From contig NZ_JOAX01000008.1 in NCBI RefSeq assembly GCF_000720485.1, forward strand, positions 261,509 through 325,508: a stretch of DNA of 64,000 bases. Direction: 5' to 3'. The translations under genes were made by a program, and so were the position numbers. Origin of the DNA: Streptomyces ochraceiscleroticus (lineage in GTDB: Bacteria; Actinomycetota; Actinomycetes; Streptomycetales; Streptomycetaceae). Numbering within the stretch: position 1 is the stretch's first letter; every line of letters starts with the position of its first letter. Below, piece after piece: positions 58,334-64,000 of this stretch. Below the pieces are notes generated by a model that was not told where the DNA came from, made no database searches, and saw only the letters and a list, made by a program, of their open reading frames with translations.

Positions 58334-59284
58334 TCAGACCGCCGGGCGCTCCGCGTCCGCCGCGCGCTTGTCCATCGCCTGCTGGTAGAGGCGGCCGGCC
58401 CGGTACGAGGAGCGGACCAGCGGCCCGGACATGACGCCCGCGTAGCCGATCTCCTCCGCCTCCTCCTTGAGCTCGACGAACTCCTGCGGCTTCACCCAGC
58501 GGTCCACCGGGTGGTGCCGCACCGTCGGGCGCAGGTACTGCGTGATCGTGATCAGCTCGCAGCCGGCGTCGTACAGGTCCTGCAGCGCCTCGCTGATCTC
58601 CTCACGGGTCTCGCCCATGCCCAGGATCAGGTTCGACTTGGTCACCAGGCCGTCCTTGCGGGCCTCCGTGATGACCTTCAGGGAGCGCTCGTACCGGAAG
58701 CCGGGGCGGATCCGCTTGAAGATCCGCGGCACCGTCTCCACGTTGTGCGCGAGCACCTCGGGGCGCGAGGAGAAGACCTCGGCGAGCTGGTCGGGCTCGG
58801 CGTTGAAGTCCGGGATCAGCAGCTCGACACCCGTGTCGGGCATCAGGCCGTGGATCTGGCGGACGGTCTCGGCGTACAGCCAGGCCCCGCCGTCGTCCAG
58901 GTCGTCCCGGGCCACTCCGGTGATCGTGGCGTACCGCAGACCCATGGTCTGTACGGATTCGGCCACCCGGCGCGGCTCGTCGCGGTCCAGCTCCTGCGGC
59001 TTGCCGGTGTCGATCTGGCAGAAGTCGCAGCGGCGGGTGCACTGGTCACCGCCGATGAGGAAGGTCGCCTCGCGGTCCTCCCAGCATTCGAAGATGTTGG
59101 GGCAGCCCGCCTCCTGGCAGACCGTGTGCAGGCCCTCGCTCTTCACCAGGCCCTGCAGGTGGTTGTACTCGGGGCCCATTTTCGCCCGAGTCTTGATCCA
59201 CTCGGGCTTGCGCTCGATGGGGGTCTGGCTGTTCCGGACCTCCAGGCGCAGCATCTTGCGTCCGTCGGGTGCGACAGCGGACAC
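58334..59284 (-). CDS. lipA: lipoyl synthase
   Basis: A radical-SAM enzyme that inserts two sulfurs into protein-bound octanoyl groups to make the lipoyl cofactor. The 316-residue protein carries the auxiliary-cluster cysteines Cys56, Cys61 and Cys67 ([12 protein letters not shown]) and the radical-SAM CxxxCxxC Cys82, Cys86 and Cys89 (CTRRCDFC). The GGDQ and [15 protein letters not shown] motifs and the C-terminal RSSYRAG, whose Ser ligates the auxiliary cluster, are present. GTG 59284 has GGAG upstream. lipB lies 136 nt upstream in the same direction, so the octanoyl transfer and sulfur insertion steps are encoded together. Confidence 0.97.
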   Translation of the reverse strand: MSAVAPDGRKMLRLEVRNSQTPIERKPEWIKTRAKMGPEYNHLQGLVKSEGLHTVCQEAGCPNIFECWEDREATFLIGGDQCTRRCDFCQIDTGKPQELDRDEPRRVAESVQTMGLRYATITGVARDDLDDGGAWLYAETVRQIHGLMPDTGVELLIPDFNAEPDQLAEVFSSRPEVLAHNVETVPRIFKRIRPGFRYERSLKVITEARKDGLVTKSNLILGMGETREEISEALQDLYDAGCELITITQYLRPTVRHHPVDRWVKPQEFVELKEEAEEIGYAGVMSGPLVRSSYRAGRLYQQAMDKRAADAERPAV

Positions 59285-59420
59285 TCCGGCTCCCTAAGCT
59301 TCGTTTCTTCGGCGTACCCAGGGTACGCCCGTTGATTCGCACGTCTTTACGTGCTGCGCAACCCGGTGCGGCCGGGTCGCATTCCGCAGGGCCCCTGGTG
59401 AGGGGCGCCGGCGGGCCGGG

Positions 59421-60203
59421 TCAGACGGCGCGGGGCAGCAGCTCGGCGTTCTCCAGGACGTCGCGCAGATGCTTCTCGGCGACCGGCAGCACCTCGTCGA
59501 TGGTGACCTCGCGGCCCAGCTCGTTCGAGAGCGAGGTCACGCCCGCGTCGCGGATGCCGCACGGGACGATCTTGTCGAACTCGGTGTTGTCCGGGTTCAC
59601 GTTCAGCGCGAAGCCGTGCATCGTCACACCCTTCGCCACGCGGATACCGATCGCGGCGAGCTTGCGGTCCTCGCGGCGCTGCCCGGCGTTGGACGGGGCG
59701 TACTCCGGGCCGTTCAGCCGGGGGTCGAACAGCTCGTCGTTGACGCGCGGATCGAAGTCCAGATTCAGGCCGCCCAGGGCCGCCCGCTGCTCGATCGGAT
59801 CGCCCAGCACCCACACACCGCTGCGGCCCTCGACCCGGGAGGTCTCCACGCCGAACTCGGCGGCCACCCCGATCAGGGCCTCCTCGAGGCGGCGCACGTG
59901 CGCCACCACGTCGACCGGCCGCGGCAGCTTCTGGATCGGATAACCGACCAGCTGCCCCGGACCGTGCCAGGTGATCTTCCCGCCGCGGTCCACGTCGATG
60001 ACGGGGGTGCCGTCCAGGGGGCGCTCGCTGTCGGCCGTACGCCGGCCCGCCGTATATACGGGCGGGTGTTCCAGCAGCAGACAGGTGTCCGGGACCTCGT
60101 CGGCGAACCGGGCGGCGTGCACCCGGCGCTGCTCCTGCCACGCCGTCGTGTACTCCACGGCGTCGGCGCCGAAGCCCATCCGGACAAAGCGCAGCTCACT
60201 CAT
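59421..60203 (-). CDS. lipB: octanoyl-ACP:protein N-octanoyltransferase
   Basis: LipB moves octanoyl groups from acyl-carrier protein to lipoyl domains; LipA then adds sulfur. The 260-residue protein has [28 protein letters not shown], the catalytic Lys191 ([11 protein letters not shown]) and nucleophile Cys215 ([14 protein letters not shown]). Compared with shorter homologues there is an insertion of about 40 residues (138-180, [13 protein letters not shown]) before the Lys motif, which I believe is usual in Streptomyces. ATG 60203 has an AGAGGAG ribosome-binding site. Confidence 0.96.
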   Translation of the reverse strand: MSELRFVRMGFGADAVEYTTAWQEQRRVHAARFADEVPDTCLLLEHPPVYTAGRRTADSERPLDGTPVIDVDRGGKITWHGPGQLVGYPIQKLPRPVDVVAHVRRLEEALIGVAAEFGVETSRVEGRSGVWVLGDPIEQRAALGGLNLDFDPRVNDELFDPRLNGPEYAPSNAGQRREDRKLAAIGIRVAKGVTMHGFALNVNPDNTEFDKIVPCGIRDAGVTSLSNELGREVTIDEVLPVAEKHLRDVLENAELLPRAV

Positions 60204-60629
60204 GGCGGCTCCTCTTATTGCATCCATCGCGCCCGTCACCACTGTACGGCCGTGCCCGGAAACGCCCGAGGGCGGCCGGTGACGAGGCGGTACGGCGGCC
60301 GGATGCGGGCGGTGGCGGGACGGTACGGACGGCAGGTGGCGGCGGTGGCGGGACCGTACGGGCGGCCGGTGGCGGCCGTCGCGACGCGGGTGATGCAGGT
60401 GTGACGAACAGTACGGAGCGGACGTGCGGGGCAGGACTTTCGGCGGGGCCTACCGGGTCTGTGTTGGCCATTAGCGCTGTGCTCACACGATCGGATGAAC
60501 GCGGGGCGAAGCTGGCCGGAACTCCTCCGTGGGCCGCTACATTCACGCCGTTCCAGGAGGGCGAAAGCGCCGGACGGTGTCGACCGGGCCCGGGCGGCGC
60601 GGCCCGGAAGGCAGGAGACCGTAAAGCTG
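60204..60629. repeat. 426-bp intergenic region with 33-bp tandem repeats
   Basis: Two adjacent 33-bp units (60311-60343, 60344-60376) begin GGTGGCGGGACNGTACGG and end GGTGGCGGC; a weaker related unit precedes them (about 60279-60310). The rest holds presumed promoters of lipB (minus) and the regulator at 60630 (plus), without a gene I can support. Translating the repeats gives an 11-residue periodicity, but there is no good start or codon pattern. Confidence 0.65.
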
Positions 60630-62114
60630 ATGACGGAACGACCCGACCCAGGCCCACAGCTTGAGGGATCGCCGCAACGCACACCCAATCGCAGACTCGC
60701 CTCGCTGATCGCGGAGGCGGGATTCTCCAATGCCGGTCTGGCCCGCCGGGTGGACCAGCTGGGGCTGGAACACGGGCTCGACCTGCGCTATGACAAGACA
60801 TCGGTGACCAGATGGCTGCGCGGCCAGCAGCCACGCGGTACCACCCCCGCACTGATCGCCGAGGTCTTCACCCGCCGCCTCGGACGCCGGCTCTCGGCGC
60901 AGGACCTGGGTCTGGACGCCTGCGCACCCGTATACGCGGGGCTCGAATTCGCCGCGAGCCCCGGCGAGGCCGTCGACATCGTCAGCGGACTGTGGCGCAA
61001 GGACTCCGGCAGCCACGCCGAACTGCGCAAGATCGCTTTCACCCCGGCCGGCCTGGTGGTGCCCAGCCGCGACTGGCTCATCGGACGCGCCGACGAACGG
61101 GTGGCACGCGGCGAACCGGGCCCCGAGCCACCCGGCCCCCGGGTGCCCCCACAGTTGCGTACCGGGGTGCCCCGCCAGCGCCGCCCGGAGCGCCCGGACC
61201 CCGCGCACGGCTACCGCGTGACGGCCGGCGACATCGCGGCACTGCGCTCGGTCGGCGAGCTCTTCCGGACGCTGGACCACGCGTACGGCGGCGGGCACGC
61301 GCGCCAGGCACTGGTGCGTTACCTGGAACACGAGGCCGAGCCCATGCTGCGCGGCGCGTACAGCGAGGCCATCGGCCGGCGGCTCTTCTCCTCCGTCGCC
61401 GACCTGACCCGGCTGGCCGGCTGGACCTCGTACGACATCACCGCGCACGGCCTCGCACAGCGTTACTTCGTCCAGGCGCTGCGGCTGGCCCAGGCCGCCG
61501 GAGACCGCGCGTACGGCAGCTACGTCCTGATCACGATGAGCCGGCAGGCGGTATATCTCGGGCACGGCCGGGAGGCCGTCCAGCTGGCGCGGGTGGCCCA
61601 GCAGGGCATCGGCAGCGGCCCCCCGCCGCTGGTCCAGGCGCTGCTGCACGCGGCCGAGGCACGCGGGCACGCGGTACTGGGCGAGGTACGCGCCTGCACC
61701 GCGTCCCTGGCCCGCGCCGAACGCGCACTGGAGGCCGCGCGCCCCGGGGACGAGGTCCCGCACTGGGCGCGCTTCTTCGACGAGGCCCAGCTCGCGGACG
61801 AATTCGGGCACTGCCACCGCGATCTGCAGCAGTACCGCGCGGCCGCCCAGCACGCCGAACGCTCGCTGCAACTGCGCGGCATGGGCTACGCCCGCAGCCG
61901 GCTGCTCTGCCGTCTGGTGCTGGCGAGCGCCCGGCTGGGCCTGGGCGAACTGGAGCAGGCGTGCACGCTGGGCGCCGAGGCGGCGGTACAGGCGGCGGAG
62001 ATGCGGTCCGTACGAGTGCATGAGTACGTACGGGACTTCGAACGCAGGCTGGAGCCGTACCGGGACGCCGCCCCCGTACGCGGGTACCGGGACAAGGTGA
62101 CCGCGCTGGGCTGA
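60630..62114 (+). CDS. NsdA-like helical-repeat regulator
   Basis: A 494-residue cytoplasmic protein. The N-terminus (about 18-90: NRRLASLIAEAGFSNAGLAR, then SVTRWLRGQQPRG) is helix-turn-helix-like. The remainder is all-helical, with TPR-like repeats (ARVAQQGIGSG, ALLHAAEARGHA, AQLADEFGHCHRDLQQYRAA). This layout matches the NsdA/transcriptional-regulator family of Streptomyces, members of which repress sporulation and antibiotic synthesis. Assignment to NsdA function is by similarity of layout only. ATG 60630 has GGAGA 11 nt upstream; a terminator follows. Confidence 0.78.
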   Translation: MTERPDPGPQLEGSPQRTPNRRLASLIAEAGFSNAGLARRVDQLGLEHGLDLRYDKTSVTRWLRGQQPRGTTPALIAEVFTRRLGRRLSAQDLGLDACAPVYAGLEFAASPGEAVDIVSGLWRKDSGSHAELRKIAFTPAGLVVPSRDWLIGRADERVARGEPGPEPPGPRVPPQLRTGVPRQRRPERPDPAHGYRVTAGDIAALRSVGELFRTLDHAYGGGHARQALVRYLEHEAEPMLRGAYSEAIGRRLFSSVADLTRLAGWTSYDITAHGLAQRYFVQALRLAQAAGDRAYGSYVLITMSRQAVYLGHGREAVQLARVAQQGIGSGPPPLVQALLHAAEARGHAVLGEVRACTASLARAERALEAARPGDEVPHWARFFDEAQLADEFGHCHRDLQQYRAAAQHAERSLQLRGMGYARSRLLCRLVLASARLGLGELEQACTLGAEAAVQAAEMRSVRVHEYVRDFERRLEPYRDAAPVRGYRDKVTALG

Positions 62115-62139
62115 GGCGCGGACGGTACGGAGCGGGGCG

Positions 62140-62176
62140 GCGGGGCCGGGGCGAGGGTGTGACGCCCCGGCCCCGC
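62140..62176 (+). terminator. terminator after the NsdA-like gene
   Basis: Perfect 14-bp arms GCGGGGCCGGGGCG (62140-62153) and CGCCCCGGCCCCGC (62163-62176) with a 9-nt loop. Confidence 0.8.
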
Positions 62177-62184
62177 GGCGTGAC

Positions 62185-62242
62185 GGAACCGGCGTGGCGG
62201 AACCGGCGTGGCGGGGGCCGGTCTGGCGGGGGTCGGTGTGGC
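62185..62242. repeat. 14-15-bp tandem repeats, four units
   Basis: GGAACCGGCGTGGC occurs twice in tandem (62185-62212), followed by two diverged 15-bp units (GGGGGCCGGTCTGGC, GGGGGTCGGTGTGGC) to 62242, in the convergent gap before the FAD oxidoreductase. Confidence 0.75.
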
Positions 62243-62287
62243 GGCGCCGGGGCCGGGGCCGGTGCCGGGTGTCTGCCTCCGGCGGTC

Positions 62288-63814
62288 TCAGGCGGCGTCG
62301 GAGAGGGCGTGGCGGGAGTCGTCGGGGGCCGGGATGCCGAAGTCGCGCAGCAGGGCGCGCGCGGCCCGGCGGCCGGAGCGCAGCGCGCCCTGGACCGTGC
62401 CGGTGTCGCGGTGGTCCCCGCAGACGTACAGCCCGGCCAGCAGGCGTACGGGGCGCAGCGGATCGTGCGGCGCGGGCATGGCCGGCACGGCGTACGGATC
62501 ATGATGCGCGGCCAGCAGCCGCCAGCCGTCGGCGCTGGTCCCGTACAGCCGCTCGAGCTGCGGACGGACGGTCTTGTCGAGCGCGCCGGCGGGCAGCGTG
62601 GCGGCGGAGCCGAGCACCGCGGTGGTGATCAGCGGCCGGCCGGGCGGCGTGCGCGAGGGGTCGACCGCGCTCGCCGCGTAGCTGTACGCCACCGGCCCCT
62701 CGGTGGGCAGGAACAGCGCCGCGTCCTGTGCCTGTGGATAACTCGGGGCGGTGTCGGCGGTGTGGTGCAACATGGTCACGGGATGGAAATCGGGGACCCG
62801 GAGCCCCGGCAACAGCTCAGCGGCGTCGCGCGCCCCCGTGGCCACGAGCGCCGCGCGGCACCGCAGTTGACGCTGATCGGAGGTGGTGACGAGCGTGGTG
62901 GAGACGGAGACGGCGCGGACGGACGTGCGCACGGTGCCCGGCGGCAGCGAGGCGGCGAGCAGCTCGGGGACGCTCGCCGCACCTCCCGCCGGCAGACACA
63001 GCCGCCCGGTGGCGAAGGCGCGCAGGGTGAGGGCGGCGCCGAGGCTGGACCCTTGCAGCGTGGGATCGCCGAGCAGCGCGGTCAGCAACGGACGCAGCGC
63101 GGCGGCCCGGGGCGAGAGGACGTCGTGGACCGGCTGGTCGCGTCCCGGACCCGAGGCGCTGCGGGAAGCCCGTTGCGTGCCCTGGGAGACGCGCAGCGAG
63201 GGAAGACGGGGGGTGCCGAGTCCGGGGAAGCGGGAGGTCGCGAGGCCGGGCAGGCGAGAGGTGCCGAGACCGGGGAGCCGGGAGACCGCGAGCGAGGGGA
63301 GCCGGGGAGCGCCGAGTGAGGGGAGACGGGGCGACGGGCCCAGCGGTCCGGCGGGCGATGGCAGGCGGGGACCGGGGAGCGAGGGGATACGGACGCCGGT
63401 GCGCGGCGAGGGGCGTGCAGAGGCGCGCGAAAGGGCGCGCGCTGTGGCCAGTGCGACCCTTGTGCTCCGGACGGCGCCGATGCGCTGCGCGCGGCGCCCA
63501 TCGTGCAGACACATACCGGGCGCGAAGGGCCGCAGCGTGAGGCCGTCGAGCGCGGGGGTTCTGGTCAGCTCGGGATAGGAGCTGACCAGGAGCTGACTGC
63601 CCCGGTCCAGGCGGAAGCCGTCCAGCTCCTCGGTGACCGCGCGGCCACCGACGCGGTCGGCTGCCTCCAGGACGGCGACGGTGGCGCCGGCGCGGGTGAG
63701 GTGGTGCGCGGCGGCCAGGCCGGCCACTCCACCACCGATGATGACGACGTCCACGGTGTCCGCCGGGGATGCTGGCTGGGACGAGGGGGTTCGGGAAGCG
63801 GGGGTGCGCGGCAC
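62288..63814 (-). CDS. FAD-dependent oxidoreductase/amine-oxidase-like protein with in-frame minisatellite
   Basis: A 508-residue flavoprotein of the NAD(P)/FAD-dependent amine oxidase/phytoene-desaturase-like group. The dinucleotide-binding motif is VIIGGGVAGLAAAHHL at about residues 23-38, followed by VLEAADRVGGRA. The family C-terminus is LLAGLYVCGDHRDTGTVQGALRSG. In the middle (about residues 160-215) the sequence is a degenerate repeat of 8 residues (PRLPSLG-type), encoded by 24-bp tandem repeats (63189-63332) and likely a disordered insert between the FAD and substrate domains. GTG 63814 with AGGGAGGGA was chosen; GTG 63850 is a longer option. The substrate is unknown. Confidence 0.85.
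   Translation of the reverse strand: MPRTPASRTPSSQPASPADTVDVVIIGGGVAGLAAAHHLTRAGATVAVLEAADRVGGRAVTEELDGFRLDRGSQLLVSSYPELTRTPALDGLTLRPFAPGMCLHDGRRAQRIGAVRSTRVALATARALSRASARPSPRTGVRIPSLPGPRLPSPAGPLGPSPRLPSLGAPRLPSLAVSRLPGLGTSRLPGLATSRFPGLGTPRLPSLRVSQGTQRASRSASGPGRDQPVHDVLSPRAAALRPLLTALLGDPTLQGSSLGAALTLRAFATGRLCLPAGGAASVPELLAASLPPGTVRTSVRAVSVSTTLVTTSDQRQLRCRAALVATGARDAAELLPGLRVPDFHPVTMLHHTADTAPSYPQAQDAALFLPTEGPVAYSYAASAVDPSRTPPGRPLITTAVLGSAATLPAGALDKTVRPQLERLYGTSADGWRLLAAHHDPYAVPAMPAPHDPLRPVRLLAGLYVCGDHRDTGTVQGALRSGRRAARALLRDFGIPAPDDSRHALSDAA
63189..63332 (-). repeat. 24-bp minisatellite, six units, inside the FAD oxidoreductase
   Basis: Six consecutive 24-bp units (63189, 63213, 63237, 63261, 63285, 63309) share a core like GNGCCGAGNCCGGGGAGNCGGGAG. 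They stay in frame, encoding an 8-residue Pro/Leu/Ser/Arg repeat. Degenerate copies may continue to about 63400. Confidence 0.85.
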
Positions 63815-64000
63815 GGGTCCCTCCCTGGGTCGGCCGGGGTTTCGGCCCACGTCTCATGCCCTTCGCACGCACCCCTGATACCCACACATTCGAACGAGAG
63901 GGCGCACACGGGCTCACACAAGAGCCATGCCACCGGCAAGCCCTGCAAGGCATGCCGCCGGCAAGAGCGGTGGGGGTGGGGTGGGGGAGGGCCCCCGGGG
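63815..64000. other. window-end intergenic region
   Basis: No gene is visible. It contains a short imperfect direct repeat (CATGCCACCGGCAAG and CATGCCGCCGGCAAG near 63927-63965) and a G-rich run at the very end. The promoter of the minus-strand FAD oxidoreductase presumably lies here. Confidence 0.4.

Noticed and set aside
60204..60404. Coding frame through the 33-bp repeats (11-residue repeat peptide)
   Set aside because: It is only an extension of a frame antisense to lipB, with no start or ribosome-binding site.
1..64000. tRNA, rRNA, insertion sequence or prophage genes
   Set aside because: None recognised on either strand; no transposase, integrase or phage structural motifs seen.

Overview
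This window comes from a high-GC actinomycete, almost certainly Streptomyces. The signs are strong G/C third positions, many GTG starts and 4-nt ATGA/GTGA overlaps. The gene content also fits: malEFG with a LacI regulator, glnA, glnII, a third glutamine synthetase-like gene, glnE, lipA/lipB, DUF397 and NsdA-like regulators, and GlnR-type boxes. From memory the gene order resembles the lipB-to-panB segment of the S. coelicolor chromosome, so this looks like core-chromosome backbone with variable insertions. I saw no rRNA, tRNA, CRISPR array, prophage or insertion sequence.

Layout. 1-2.6 kb: a drug-type ABC exporter pair (first gene cut by the window edge) and panB. 2.7-8 kb: an MFS exporter with its TetR regulator and a candidate operator, a secreted or membrane endonuclease/exonuclease/phosphatase protein, and a second MFS exporter. 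8.2-16 kb: nadE, a secreted trypsin-like protease, a glutamine synthetase-like gene (glnA2 type) and glnE. 16-20.9 kb: a TetR regulator divergent from an APC permease-amidohydrolase operon, then a PAP2 phosphatase. 20.9-33.8 kb: a maltodextrin locus with malEFG, two alpha-glucosidase plus LacI-regulator cassettes in mirror orientation, a secreted alpha-amylase and a pullulanase. The amylase and pullulanase cut starch and glycogen outside the cell, malEFG imports the oligosaccharides and the two AglA enzymes split them inside.

33.8-46 kb: a SpoIIE-type phosphatase; a diiron hydrolase, ferredoxin reductase and TetR cluster; a sigma-factor-like domain joined to a membrane protein; a DUF397 protein; a Tat-exported GH89 glycosidase; an acyltransferase pair resembling ornithine-lipid synthases; a receiver-less OmpR/GlnR-type DNA-binding protein; and a tiny Cys-Cys-containing ORF. 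46.4-56.2 kb: glnII and glnA, each with a four-element GlnR-type box, bracket an accessory block. That block holds an Fe(II)/2-oxoglutarate oxygenase, a SAM methyltransferase and a carnitine-acyltransferase-like enzyme in one terminator-closed operon. After it come two envelope proteins sharing a repeated domain and a GNAT enzyme. 56.5-64 kb: RDD and DUF4191 membrane proteins, a small ORF, lipA, lipB, an NsdA-like regulator and an FAD-dependent oxidoreductase carrying an in-frame 24-bp minisatellite.

The best candidates for something undescribed are the oxygenase-methyltransferase-acyltransferase operon between the two glutamine synthetases, the neighbouring repeated-domain envelope pair with a TTA (bldA-type) codon, and the mirrored aglA-lacI duplication in which only one regulator carries a TTA codon.
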